A stretch of 64,000 nucleotides of DNA from Hymenobacter volaticus (GTDB taxonomy: Bacteria > Bacteroidota > Bacteroidia > Cytophagales > Hymenobacteraceae). This document shows, piece by piece, positions 8,840 through 17,256 of this stretch; the first letter of the stretch is position 1; each line of letters begins with the position of its first letter. Both the position numbers and the translations under genes were made by a program. The notes beneath the pieces were generated by a model that was given only the letters and a program-made list of their open reading frames with translations, was not told the DNA's origin and did no database searches. The DNA lies in assembly GCF_022921055.1 (NCBI RefSeq), contig NZ_CP095061.1, positions 4,193,501-4,257,500 on the forward strand. The letters are read 5' to 3'.

Positions 8840-9808
8840 ATGCGTGCTTTTCAAGTTTCTATTTTCTGCCTGTTCCTGACGTTGCTACGAAGCGGCCTAG
8901 CACTGGCGCAGGCCGTACCAAACCCCGGCGAAAACATTGCCTCGCTCGTTACTTTCGGAGCGCAAGCCGATAAAAGCTGGGGCGACGACGACTTCACACA
9001 AACCTTCTTTTTTCTGATACCGAAGCAAAACCGGCAGCCCGTTTACATCCGCGTTTTCGACCCCGACTGTGGAGGTCAGTTCGATGAAATGCGGTTCAAC
9101 TGGAACACTACCACCGAGTTCAGCTTGTACGGGGGCACTGGTGCCCACTCTGGGCCTGATGCCCGTGCCACTGAGCCAAAAGGCGGTTTCCGGTCGGGCA
9201 CCTTGCTAAAGCAAGTGAAGTTCGGAGTCGACAAAGCGTATGACAACAAGTGGTACACGTTCGGGCCGCTCAATCCGCTGGAAGGTGAGCTAGTGCCTGA
9301 GTTCGACGGCTATGTATTCAAGATCATTGCGCAGGGCAAATCCGGCGACGATGGCAACCTATATCGGTACTTTCTGAGCACCAGTCCCACCCAGAATATT
9401 GCCGTAGAGGGCGGCAATGCCTTCACGTACGAATACGCGTTTCGGCTAGTGCCGCAACGGCGCGCTATCACGCACCTCTACCCTTTCGTCAACGACCGGG
9501 TGGTGAGTATCCGGCAAAGCAACTTCGACTTGGATGGCGACGTGAGCATCAAAATATTCAGCGTGGCCAAAAATGGGCACCCGGCCGAAGTCAGCCAAGA
9601 CAACGTATGGGCCCGGAGCGTACACCCCATCAGCGACAAGGAGCATGGCCTCTCACTGGACATGCGTCTCACGTCTCTCACCAAAGAAGGCAACGACCTG
9701 GTATTCTACGTTACCGATCAGTACGATGTGGCCTTGCCCTTCTTCGCCATCCCTCTCGGTGGCCCGCCCCGTTATCGGTATGAGGTAGACGTTAAAATCA
9801 GAAAGTGA
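8840..9808 (+). CDS. Secreted protein of unknown function
   Basis: 322 residues from ATG 8840. An upstream in-frame ATG at 8774 would put 22 residues in front of the signal peptide, so the later start is preferred. Residues 1-24 (MRAFQVSIFCLFLTLL... to ALAQ) form a clear signal peptide. The mature part is rich in aromatic residues, Gly and Asp, predicted mostly beta, with FFFLIPKQNRQPVYIRVFDP and a DPDC motif early on and YEVDVKIRK at the end. I do not recognise the family. It has no T9SS sorting domain and no transmembrane helix. It stands alone between a divergent DinB-like gene and a repeat-containing gap. The even composition suggests a real, conserved exported protein. Confidence 0.8.
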   Translation: MRAFQVSIFCLFLTLLRSGLALAQAVPNPGENIASLVTFGAQADKSWGDDDFTQTFFFLIPKQNRQPVYIRVFDPDCGGQFDEMRFNWNTTTEFSLYGGTGAHSGPDARATEPKGGFRSGTLLKQVKFGVDKAYDNKWYTFGPLNPLEGELVPEFDGYVFKIIAQGKSGDDGNLYRYFLSTSPTQNIAVEGGNAFTYEYAFRLVPQRRAITHLYPFVNDRVVSIRQSNFDLDGDVSIKIFSVAKNGHPAEVSQDNVWARSVHPISDKEHGLSLDMRLTSLTKEGNDLVFYVTDQYDVALPFFAIPLGGPPRYRYEVDVKIRK

Positions 9809-9940
9809 TACAACCAACAGTGCCTTGAAATAGAAAGTAGGATTTGAATATTGCAACTAACTTCTCTCGGATGAAGATGATCCTAAGTAATTGCCTACCT
9901 GAACGGTCTTACTGAGCATGTGGCACCTCATGCCAGTGAC

Positions 9941-10090
9941 CATCCTGCTGAGCTTGTCGAAGTATCTGGCTCGTGTGGTAAACTCCTTTCTATTACAACC
10001 TCGGCACGCGAGATGCTTCGGCTGCGCTCAGCATGACAATACCTTTGGCGACGTCAGCATATCAGATGCTTCGTCAAGCTCAGCAGAACA
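9941..10090. repeat. REP/MITE-like palindromic repeat
   Basis: Three copies of one motif lie in the 414-base gap. The left arm (TGCTGAGCTTGTCGAAG at about 9946-9962) is answered by inverted copies at 10011-10036 (AGATGCTTCGGCTGCGCTCA) and 10064-10085 (AGATGCTTCGTCAAGCTCAG). The third is nearly the exact reverse complement of the first. This is the layout of a dispersed palindromic intergenic element. I see no ORF or terminal duplication in it. The rest of the gap (9809-9940, 10091-10222) is AT-rich and holds nothing else I can name. Confidence 0.65.
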
Positions 10091-10222
10091 GGCTGGTTGA
10101 TTAATGGCAGTGCGCATTCACACGTAGCCCTTTAAATGAAAAGGAAGCTCATTGCCAGATCAATTTCTAAATAGCTTATTGATAAGCCTGCTATATTTTT
10201 TACTTATTGAATACTCTACTAT

Positions 10223-11215
10223 ATGAAGCCTAGACGTTTGATTCGTCGTTATTTTGGCTTTTCACGCCGCGAAACATCTGGCTTTGCAGTGCTGTTGGGC
10301 TTACTGGTGGCGTTTTTGTCACTGCCGCTACTCCTACGCCCGCATTTGACCACGTACGATCCTACTGCGGATCAGCAACAGCTAGACGCCTTGGCAGCTG
10401 ACCTGGCTGCGCAACGGGAACAGAGGCCGACATATGCCAGTCGCTACCCCCGCCGTACTTATCCGGCACGTGTGCGCGTGCCGCAGGTTCCACTTGCCCC
10501 ATTCAACCCCAATAGCTTTATGAGCACAGATTGGCAAGCGCGTGGCCTGCCGCAGTGGTTAGCCGAAAGACTCGTGAAGTACCGTGATGTCGTGGGGGGC
10601 TTCCGGGCCAAGGAGCAAATTCGCAAAGCGTATGGCCTCTCCGATACCACCTACGCTCGGTTGGCTCCCTACATTCAATTGCCTGAGCAATTGCCGCCCC
10701 GCGAAGCTCGCACCTATGCCAGCCGCTATCCGACTACCAATACCAGCGCCACGGGGGCTTCGATGGCGTTGCCTGCCAGCAAGTTCGTTCGCAAGCCTCG
10801 CAACTTGCAGCCGTTCGACCTTAACTCTGCCGACACCACACAGCTTATGCAAATCCGGGGGATTGGACGCGGCCTTTCGGCCCGGGTAGTGGAGTATCGT
10901 CAGCGCCTGGGTGGCTTCCAAAACGAAGAGCAAGTAGCGGAAATCTACAGCCTGCGCGACGCGCCCGACCTCGTGGACAGCTTGCGTAAATACACGTTCG
11001 TGCGCCCCGGTTTCACGCCTAGCTCGCTCGATGTAAACAATGCCCCGTTCGAGGTACTACAGGGCCATCCTTACATGGGCAAACGTTTAGCCCGGGTGGT
11101 GGTAGCCTATCGGCAGCAGCACGGCCCCTTCCGCCAACCCGCCGACTTGCGTCAAATCCGTATTCTCGATGAGGTCACGTTTGCCAAGCTTCAACCTTAC
11201 GTAGTGATTAAGTGA
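10223..11215 (+). CDS. Helix-hairpin-helix (ComEA-like) membrane-anchored protein
   Basis: 330 residues. A basic start (MKPRRLIRRYFGFSRRE) precedes one transmembrane helix at about 18-38. Three helix-hairpin-helix units follow. One is near residues 95-145 (LPQWLAERLVKYRDVVGGF). One is near 195-245 (FDLNSADTTQLMQIRGIGRG, then LSARVVEYRQRLGGF). One is near 262-325 (LDVNNAPFEVLQGHPYMGKR, then LARVVVAYRQQHGPF). The phrase LNSAD...L..I.GIG is the ComEA signature for non-specific DNA binding. ComEA-type proteins hold incoming DNA at the membrane during uptake, but many Bacteroidota carry such proteins without proven competence, so the role is open. No other competence gene is nearby. Confidence 0.87.
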   Translation: MKPRRLIRRYFGFSRRETSGFAVLLGLLVAFLSLPLLLRPHLTTYDPTADQQQLDALAADLAAQREQRPTYASRYPRRTYPARVRVPQVPLAPFNPNSFMSTDWQARGLPQWLAERLVKYRDVVGGFRAKEQIRKAYGLSDTTYARLAPYIQLPEQLPPREARTYASRYPTTNTSATGASMALPASKFVRKPRNLQPFDLNSADTTQLMQIRGIGRGLSARVVEYRQRLGGFQNEEQVAEIYSLRDAPDLVDSLRKYTFVRPGFTPSSLDVNNAPFEVLQGHPYMGKRLARVVVAYRQQHGPFRQPADLRQIRILDEVTFAKLQPYVVIK

Positions 11216-11388
11216 GCATTTATTTGGCGCATCAGCTAGCTCTCTGATTCCTCATTAGCTCGAACCTCAGTGTGTTCTTTGTTGAAGCTCCAATTTAAAC
11301 GGAGGAAACCAAACTGTGCCACTTGACAAATGGCTTCGTATACATCCGAGGTTATTACGGCTTTGCTATCTCACTTCAATACCAAAAA

Positions 11389-12282
11389 ATGTTCTTTCTG
11401 CTACGCGATAAGCTATTCCCGGTCTTGGTGTTTCTGCAATCCGTTATCTGCGGGTGCGCACAAGACGAAGGGCGTGGCGACTTTTCACGGGTGCGGCAAG
11501 ATTATGTGGTGCGGCAAATAGGCAAAATGTCGAAGACCATATTGGTGGAAAGCTCAGGCTTTGCCGTAGCCGACGAATACGGCGACCTGTGGACGCACGG
11601 CGACGGTGGCACGGCCGCGTCTCTTTATAAAGTCACGCCGCAAGGCGACTTGCTGCAAACCCTCGACCTGAGTCCTCTGGTCAATATCGATTGGGAAGAT
11701 CTAACGCGCGACGACGAGGGTCGCATTTATATCGGCGACTTCGGCAACAATCAGAATAAGCGTCGCAACCTCGCCATCTATCGGCTTAGCGGTACCAGCT
11801 TGCGCCAGATTGATACCATTCGTTTCCGCTACCCCGACCAGCGCGCCTTCCCACCTCGCAAAACCGAGCGCAACTTCGATTGCGAGGCTTTCTTCTACCG
11901 TCAAGATAGTCTCTATCTGTTCACTAAAAATAGAAGCAAAAGCAATTGGGTGAAGATGTACGCGCTGCCCGCCCGCCCCGGCTACCACGTAGCTACTCTT
12001 CTCGACAGCATCAAAATCAATACCTGGATAACGGCCGCTGCCCTCAGCCCTGATAGCCGTACGGTGGCCCTGCTTGGCTACGGTCACGTGTACTTATTAG
12101 AGCGCCAACCCGGTCGTCGACTTTTCGACGGTCCTAAAAGCTGCTTGCCCATTCCAAGTTCCGGCCAAACTGAGGCCCTTGCTTTCCTCGACAACAACAC
12201 CTTCGTCTTCAGCAACGAAAAGGGCCGTATTTATCAAGCAACTAAAAAGCCGGTAGTCCAGACGAAAAGGGAAACTAAATAA
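11389..12282 (+). CDS. Beta-propeller lipoprotein
   Basis: 297 residues from ATG 11389. The earlier in-frame ATG at 11323 would add 22 residues before the signal peptide. The start MFFLLRDKLFPVLVFLQSV is followed by ICGC, an acceptable lipobox, so this is probably a lipoprotein. The mature part carries repeated blade-like strands: SSGFAVADEYGDLWTHGDGG, DWEDLTRDDEGRIYIGDFGN and ALSPDSRTVALLGYGHVYLL. This is the style of six-bladed propellers found in many Bacteroidota surface proteins. No catalytic motif is recognised. The last codons lie within a long inverted repeat that continues past the stop. It converges on the disordered-protein gene. Confidence 0.75.
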   Translation: MFFLLRDKLFPVLVFLQSVICGCAQDEGRGDFSRVRQDYVVRQIGKMSKTILVESSGFAVADEYGDLWTHGDGGTAASLYKVTPQGDLLQTLDLSPLVNIDWEDLTRDDEGRIYIGDFGNNQNKRRNLAIYRLSGTSLRQIDTIRFRYPDQRAFPPRKTERNFDCEAFFYRQDSLYLFTKNRSKSNWVKMYALPARPGYHVATLLDSIKINTWITAAALSPDSRTVALLGYGHVYLLERQPGRRLFDGPKSCLPIPSSGQTEALAFLDNNTFVFSNEKGRIYQATKKPVVQTKRETK

Positions 12283-12331
12283 CGCTGTTCGGTAACGTCA
12301 TTTAGCTTCCCTTTTCGTCTGAACTACCGGC
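12249..12331. terminator. Long inverted repeat, probable bidirectional terminator
   Basis: The 32-base arms 12249-12280 and 12300-12331 are complementary at 30 of 32 positions around a 19-base loop. The left arm includes the last codons of the lipoprotein gene. It lies between convergent genes, so a two-way terminator is likely. Confidence 0.7.
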
Positions 12332-12345
12332 TAATACACTTATAA

Positions 12346-13197
12346 CTACTCCGCCTTCGGATCGGTGTTTTGAGGACCTGACTGACCGGGGGCATCCGTT
12401 TTGGGGCCAGCGGGGTCGTTGTAAGACCCACCGCGGCTACCAATACCGGTGCTCGTATTGCCTTGCTCGCTTTGCTCACCGTCCGTGCGTACATAGCCCG
12501 TCCGCGACTCGTCGGCATCGCGGGCAGGATCTGATTTGGTATACTCGTTGGCACCCGATACCGCCGGCTGGTTGGGTACAGCGGCCGGCTCGGCCTGGAA
12601 GCCACCAGGAGTTTCTGCCACTTCTTTGGAGTCGGCGGGAAGGTAGCCATCTTCCTCCTGATTGCGCTGGCCGGTTAGGTTGGCTCCAGCATTGCCAGCT
12701 GCCGCACTTCCTACCAACGACGAACGGCCATAATCTTCGCTATAGCCGCCGCCCGTGTGCTGCGGGGCATCGTTGTCGTTGGCGTAGTCGGGCGAGACAG
12801 TGGAGCCATTTGCAGGAGTTTGCGGCTGAGTCCCGAACGAGCTAGAACTACGGTTGGTGGGGGTGCTAGCTTCGGAGCCGGTGTTGTTTTCGGTTGTGCC
12901 ACCGTCGTAGCTGCCGCGGGTGGGAGGCGCGGGGTTTAGCTGGCCGCCGTACACTTCGTCGGCGCGGTATTGGTTGCCATAGCCACCTTGGGTGTGGCCG
13001 TGGCCGTGCGGTCCAAACTCGCCTCGGCCGGGGCTGGCCTGCTGGTTTTCGGTGCGGTCTTCGTCGGCAAAGGCCTCGGTGATGCTGTTGGTAGCCTCGC
13101 TGCCTGGCACCTCATGCGGGTCGAAAGCAGGTGTTGTCGGCGTGGAGTTAGCGGCCGGGGTGGCGTGGTCGGGGTTCGGATTAGCTTGAGGTTCCAT
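12346..13197 (-). CDS. Low-complexity, intrinsically disordered protein
   Basis: 283 residues from ATG 13197 (MEPQANPNPDHATP). No signal peptide, membrane helix or folded-domain pattern is visible. Composition is dominated by Gly, Pro, Ser, Thr, Asn, Asp, Glu and Gln, with almost no large hydrophobics. It has a His/Gly patch near residue 63 (GPHGHGHTQGGYGNQYR) and several GxYGx and NxSP-like segments. The frame is open for its whole length and ends next to a strong terminator, which supports a real gene. Cytoplasmic low-complexity proteins of this type in Hymenobacter relatives are sometimes linked to desiccation or stress tolerance. That is only a possibility here; I do not recognise a family. 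Confidence 0.62.
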   Translation of the reverse strand: MEPQANPNPDHATPAANSTPTTPAFDPHEVPGSEATNSITEAFADEDRTENQQASPGRGEFGPHGHGHTQGGYGNQYRADEVYGGQLNPAPPTRGSYDGGTTENNTGSEASTPTNRSSSSFGTQPQTPANGSTVSPDYANDNDAPQHTGGGYSEDYGRSSLVGSAAAGNAGANLTGQRNQEEDGYLPADSKEVAETPGGFQAEPAAVPNQPAVSGANEYTKSDPARDADESRTGYVRTDGEQSEQGNTSTGIGSRGGSYNDPAGPKTDAPGQSGPQNTDPKAE

Positions 13198-13385
13198 AAG
13201 CAAACGTGCAGGAGGTGAATCAACAACTGCCAAACTGAGGCAGGATAGTCAGGTAGTTACTGCTACGCTTCTGCTGTTGCTGGGGTTGGAATTGGTGCCC
13301 TTGCGTTGGGTGAGTTCCAAAATACCCCTTAGATTTACCCGCATCTTTTTACCCTTTCCACTACCAAATCAACCTTATTACCCTT

Positions 13386-13583
13386 ATGAAAACCGGGAAA
13401 GTGAAGTTTTTCAATGAAGCCAAGGGGTTTGGCTTTATTATTCAGGATGAAAACAGCCAGGATATTTTTGTGCACCAGACAGGCTTAATTCACGAAATAC
13501 GCGAGAATGACCGCGTTTCATTCGAAGTTATCGAAGGCAAAAAAGGTCTGAACGCGGTTAAAGTAGAGCGTATCGCAGTATAG
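13386..13583 (+). CDS. Cold shock protein (CspA family)
   Basis: 65 residues, the usual size of a single cold-shock domain. The RNA-binding motifs are present: KGFGFI near residue 13 (RNP1) and DIFVHQTG near residue 27 (RNP2), with the opening MKTGKVKFFNEAKGFGFI. Csp proteins bind single-stranded RNA and DNA, melt secondary structure and act as RNA chaperones. It lacks the C-terminal extension of some Bacteroidota versions. A strong intrinsic terminator follows within 25 bases, so it is transcribed alone. A 188-base leader region separates it from the divergent disordered-protein gene and could hold cold-responsive RNA structure, but I see no clear cold-box. Confidence 0.95.
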   Translation: MKTGKVKFFNEAKGFGFIIQDENSQDIFVHQTGLIHEIRENDRVSFEVIEGKKGLNAVKVERIAV

Positions 13584-13606
13584 CTACTTTAAGCTTCCCT
13601 CTACGA

Positions 13607-13647
13607 AAGACGCCCCGGTTTCCAAACCAGGGCGTCTTTGTTTTTTA
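13607..13647 (+). terminator. Intrinsic terminator of the csp gene
   Basis: Stem AAAGACGCCC with its complement GGGCGTCTTT at 13631-13640, followed by a T-rich run to 13647. Confidence 0.88.
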
Positions 13648-13705
13648 GAAAAAAAGCCGGAACTGTTAGCCAAACGGGGCTTTCTACGGGAAGAAAACGG
13701 GTTGC

Positions 13706-14196
13706 TTAGGGTGTGGCGGCTTTTGCTTTCGCTACCCGCACTCCTACTGCCATCAGGCCCGGTAGTTGGTTTTGGCGCATGTACTGCTCCAGCACAATCT
13801 TGTAAGTACCCGACCGCTGAAATTTCTGGTTGGGAAGCGCCAAAAACTGATGGTCGTAGATGTCGCCGGTGCCTTTGCCGCGGGGTTCCCCGTTTGGGGG
13901 TCCATCAGCAGCATCTGGTGCAACAGTTGCGACACTTGCTTGTTGGCCGGGTCGGTGAGGGTGTGCTTCACATACAAGTTGTAGTACCCATAAGACGACG
14001 CGTTGCGAATGTTGAAGTACACATCGTAGCGCTGGGTGGTATCTGCAATATCAAACGTAAAGGCTGGCTTCTGCTTCACTGACCACGTGTAATTGTCGAA
14101 ATCAATGTTCTTCTCATACACCTGGTTCGGGTCGCAGGCAGTTAACAGCACACTCAAAAACAGCCCAAGGGCCGGCAACAAACGAAACGTACGCAT
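13706..14196 (-). CDS. gldH: Gliding motility lipoprotein GldH (frameshifted)
   Basis: From ATG 14196 the protein starts MRTFRLLPALGLFLSVLLTAC, a lipoprotein signal with lipobox LTAC. DPNQVYEKNIDFDNYTWSV and YDVYFNIRNASSYGYYNLYV follow, the GldH pattern. The frame breaks near residue 100. Adding one base in the CCCC run at 13888-13891 (or in GGGGG at 13896-13900) continues it as GDIYDHQFLALPNQKFQRSG, YKIVLEQYMRQNQLPGLMA and a stop at 13706, giving 163 residues, normal for GldH. GldH is an outer-membrane lipoprotein needed for gliding in Flavobacterium. The gene lies 16 bases after ricT, a pairing I recall from other Bacteroidota. The break is probably a base-calling error; if real, the gene is dead. 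Confidence 0.85.
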
Positions 14197-14212
14197 AGAT
14201 AGTAAAGGCAAC

Positions 14213-15862
14213 TTAGGAAGCAGCGGGAGAAGCAGAAGGCGAACCAGGAGCGCCCCCATCCGGACGACGCCCACCACCCCGCCGGCCCGAACGGCCTCCT
14301 TCGCGAGGCGGACGACCGGCGTTGGCGCTGCCTTCGGCACCGCTAGGGCGGCTGGCTCCACCTTCTCCGGCTCCCGGCGTGGCAGTTCCTCTTCCACCGC
14401 GACGCTCGCCGCCTTGGCGTGGTGGGCGGGGTTCGGTGCTACCGGCAGGTTTGCTGCCCTCAACTGTCGAGGTCCGTTTGCCTTCACTAGTGCGCGGCTG
14501 CCCTTCGCCACGGGTTCCGTCGGCGGAGTTGCTGGAGCGGTTGCGGTTGTTGCGCCGGTTTAGGGGCCGGGCCGCTGCTCCCCGCGGACGACGCGGTTCT
14601 TCACCACTCGCGGCTGGCTCTGGTGCTGCTACCACAACAGGCTCGTTGGCCGCAGCCACAGGCCGGGCAGTGCTGGTCGGCCGGTTACCTCCTTCGCGAG
14701 GAGCAACTGAAGCCGCTACGGCATCCTCGGATTTATTTTTCTTTTTACCCCGCTTGCTGCGCTTACCTGACTTGATTTTGTCGTCGAGACGCTCCAATGA
14801 GCCCTCTACGATGGCCGTTACTTCGGGCGCTTTCTCTTCTTCGCGCACGGGCACCAACAGCGTTTCCACTTTCTCGCCGCGCTTGTTCATTTCTAGCACC
14901 TCACGCACGCGCTCAGTAGGCAGAACCACCCAGTTGTTGTCGCCGCGCACAGCAAACCACATTTTCTTTTTGAAGATGTCGGTCTTTTGCAGCACGTAGT
15001 CGCCTTTCTCAGTTTGCAGTGGGCGCTGCACCTGCGGAATATCCTTCAGTGCATCGAGGTAGGTGTCGAGTTCGTAGTTGAGGCAGCACTTAAGGCGGCC
15101 ACATTGGCCGGAAAGCTTAGCCGGGTTCAGACTGAGGTTTTGGTAGCGAGCAGCGGTAGTGCTTACGCTCTTGAAATCGGTTAGCCAGGTAGAGCAGCAA
15201 AGCTCGCGGCCGCACACTCCAATGCCACCGAGGCGGCCGGCCTCATGGCGCAGCGAAATCTGGCGCATCTCTACCCGCACGCGAAACTCGTCGGCGAGGC
15301 GCTTAATCAGGTCCCGGAAGTCCACCCGGTCCTCGGCAGAGTAAAAGAAGGTGGCGCGGGTGCGGTCGGCTTGGTATTCCACATCGGAAAGCTTCATGCG
15401 CAGGTGCAACTCATCGACCACGGTACGGGCCCGGAACATGGTACCCATTTCTAGGTCGCGCACAGCGTTCCAGCGCTCCATATCCGGCTCGGTAGCCACG
15501 CGCAAGATGTTGTGGATGTCTTTGGAGTCGAGAGGCACTTTCTTCTTTTTCATCTGCAAGCGCACCAATTCGCCCTTGAGCGAAACGTGGCCCAAATGCC
15601 AGCCATTGCCACCTGCTTCCACTACCACCGCGTCGCCAGTGACCAGTGGTAAGTGATGGGTATTGCGATAAAAGTCTTTGCGTCCGCCCTTGAAGCGGAT
15701 CTCTACAACATCAAAGCCTTTGAAGTCACTAGGGGTGTCCAGATCCTGGAGCCAGTCGAACACATTAAGACGGGTACAACCACTACTACAACTGCCTTTC
15801 GAGCCACAGCCCGAGGTAGTAGTAGAGCAGCCACCGCCAGTAGAACAGGAAGTACAAGCCAC
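14213..15862 (-). CDS. ricT: PSP1 / RicT-like protein with long disordered tail
   Basis: 549 residues. The N-terminus is Cys/Ser/Gly-rich (MACTSCSTGGGCSTTTSGCG). A PSP1 domain at about 40-330 follows, with FKGFDVVEIRFKGGRKDFYR, GVCGRELCCSTWL and SGQCGRLKCCLNYELDTY. The cysteine clusters match RicT (YaaT), part of the Bacillus RicA/F/T iron-sulfur complex that affects RNase Y maturation and phosphorelay signalling. The Bacteroidota role is not proven. From about residue 370 to the end the sequence is disordered: a Lys-rich block (KRSKRGKKKNK), then Arg/Gly/Pro repeats such as GGRSGRRGGGRRPDGG. That tail is about as long as half the domain and could bind RNA. gldH follows after 16 bases. Confidence 0.88.
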   Translation of the reverse strand: MACTSCSTGGGCSTTTSGCGSKGSCSSGCTRLNVFDWLQDLDTPSDFKGFDVVEIRFKGGRKDFYRNTHHLPLVTGDAVVVEAGGNGWHLGHVSLKGELVRLQMKKKKVPLDSKDIHNILRVATEPDMERWNAVRDLEMGTMFRARTVVDELHLRMKLSDVEYQADRTRATFFYSAEDRVDFRDLIKRLADEFRVRVEMRQISLRHEAGRLGGIGVCGRELCCSTWLTDFKSVSTTAARYQNLSLNPAKLSGQCGRLKCCLNYELDTYLDALKDIPQVQRPLQTEKGDYVLQKTDIFKKKMWFAVRGDNNWVVLPTERVREVLEMNKRGEKVETLLVPVREEEKAPEVTAIVEGSLERLDDKIKSGKRSKRGKKKNKSEDAVAASVAPREGGNRPTSTARPVAAANEPVVVAAPEPAASGEEPRRPRGAAARPLNRRNNRNRSSNSADGTRGEGQPRTSEGKRTSTVEGSKPAGSTEPRPPRQGGERRGGRGTATPGAGEGGASRPSGAEGSANAGRPPREGGRSGRRGGGRRPDGGAPGSPSASPAAS

Positions 15863-15917
15863 AGCGAAAGATCTATATAGTGAAGCAGCGTCAGGCGCCG
15901 CGAAAATTCAGTTTCTA

Positions 15918-15925
15918 CAAAGATA
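15918..15925 (-). promoter_or_regulatory. Possible -7 box for ricT
   Basis: On the minus strand the bases read TATCTTTG, matching TAnnTTTG, about 55 bases before the ricT start. No clear TTTG upstream box is visible. Confidence 0.4.
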
Positions 15926-16040
15926 CATAATTCGAAAGCGGGGTTCAGCCTGACCCGTTTAACTCTGATCCGGGGTCAAAAACAATAGACTAAACTGCGC
16001 CGCTAGCCATGTCTCAACAGTTCCTTACCTACTTAAACGC

Positions 16041-16069
16041 AAAGAAGCCTGCTAGATGCAGGCTTCTTT
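16041..16069 (-). terminator. Hairpin terminator after the dehydrogenase gene
   Basis: Perfect 12-base arms 16041-16052 and 16058-16069 with a 5-base loop, 24 bases past the stop of the minus-strand dehydrogenase. The stem ends in TTT on the minus strand. Confidence 0.72.
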
Positions 16070-16092
16070 GTAGCACAACAAAGTAGGGGAGC

Positions 16093-17256
16093 CTAAGGCT
16101 TCAGCACCACTTTCAAGCAGTTGTCCTTTTTGTTGCGGAAGATGTCGTAGCCGTGGGCAGCTTCTGACAGTGGCAGGCGGTGCGAGATAATGTCGTCGAG
16201 CACTACTTTGCCTTCTATCACATATTGGAGTAGTTTGTCGATGTGCTTTTGCGCGGGTGCTTGGCCACCGCGGATAGTAATACCTTTATCGAAGAACTGG
16301 TGGATAGGGAAATTGTCGAAGGGCGAGCTATACACGCCCAACACCGTCACGACACCGCCGCGGCGTACGGCGCTCATACAAGCTTCCAGCACTTTCGGCG
16401 AGCCTTTTTCGAGGTTTAGTACGGCTTTGGCGCGGTCGAGCAGGTCACGGTCGGGCTCGAAACCTACGCACTCTACACATACATCGGCGCCGCGGCCTTC
16501 GCTCATATCCCGGATTTGCTGTACTACATCCTTAGCGTTTTCCCACAGAATAATTTCCGAGTTCGTCGCCTTCTTGGCTTTATCAAGGCGATACTGCTGC
16601 GTATCGACGAGCACGACGCGTGCCGCCCCGCGCAGCCATGCCGACTTTGCAGCCATAATACCCACCGGCCCCGACCCGAAAATGGCAATGAACTCGCCAC
16701 CTTTCACATCAGCCCAATCGATGCCGGAGTAGCCCGTTGGGAAAATATCGGTCAGAAACAATGCCTGCTCATCGGTCAGAGAATCGGGAATAACGCGCGG
16801 GCCAAAGTCGGCGTAGGGCACGCGCACAAACTCGGCTTGGCCGCCGTTGTAGCCTCCATAAATATCGGTGTACCCAAAGAGGGCACCGCCTTTTTCGGTC
16901 ATCAGTCCTCCCTCAGGGCCATAATGTTCAGGGTTGGAATTTTCGCAGTGCCCGGGCAACTCATGATTACAGAAATAGCAAGTACCGCACGCAATAGGAA
17001 ACGGCACTACCACCCGGTCACCGACTTTGAGTTTATTGCCAACTCCTTTACCTACTTCCTCTACTATCCCCATGAACTCGTGCCCTAGCACCATAGGACG
17101 AGGCTGTGGGATGCTGCCGTTGTAAATGTGCAAGTCGGAACCGCAGATAGCTGTGCTCGTGACGCGAATAATGGCGTCGCGGGCATCTTCAATTTTAGGG
17201 TCATCTACGGTGTCGACGCGAACGTCTTTCATCCCATGATACACGAGTGCTTTCAT
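16093..17256 (-). CDS. Zinc-dependent alcohol/formaldehyde dehydrogenase family protein
   Basis: 387 residues of the medium-chain dehydrogenase/reductase superfamily. The catalytic zinc ligands are in AICGSDLHIY (Cys) and VLGHEFMG (His-Glu). The structural zinc cluster is complete: four Cys in CGTCYFCNHELPGHC near residue 96. The NAD-binding turn is FGSGPVGI near residue 190, followed by the acidic VLVDTQQYR. The long insert after the structural zinc and the overall length resemble glutathione-independent formaldehyde dehydrogenase-like proteins more than simple alcohol dehydrogenases. It may oxidise an alcohol or aldehyde with NAD; the true substrate is not shown. It is a single-gene transcript with a hairpin downstream. 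Confidence 0.9.
   Translation of the reverse strand: MKALVYHGMKDVRVDTVDDPKIEDARDAIIRVTSTAICGSDLHIYNGSIPQPRPMVLGHEFMGIVEEVGKGVGNKLKVGDRVVVPFPIACGTCYFCNHELPGHCENSNPEHYGPEGGLMTEKGGALFGYTDIYGGYNGGQAEFVRVPYADFGPRVIPDSLTDEQALFLTDIFPTGYSGIDWADVKGGEFIAIFGSGPVGIMAAKSAWLRGAARVVLVDTQQYRLDKAKKATNSEIILWENAKDVVQQIRDMSEGRGADVCVECVGFEPDRDLLDRAKAVLNLEKGSPKVLEACMSAVRRGGVVTVLGVYSSPFDNFPIHQFFDKGITIRGGQAPAQKHIDKLLQYVIEGKVVLDDIISHRLPLSEAAHGYDIFRNKKDNCLKVVLKP

Noticed and set aside
13753-14511. 252-codon minus-strand frame
   Set aside because: Its first 105 codons are a shadow of ricT; the real gene in it is gldH from 14196.
14322-14999. 225-codon plus-strand frame opposite the ricT tail
   Set aside because: Reverse reading of the Arg/Gly-rich tail; low-complexity composition only.
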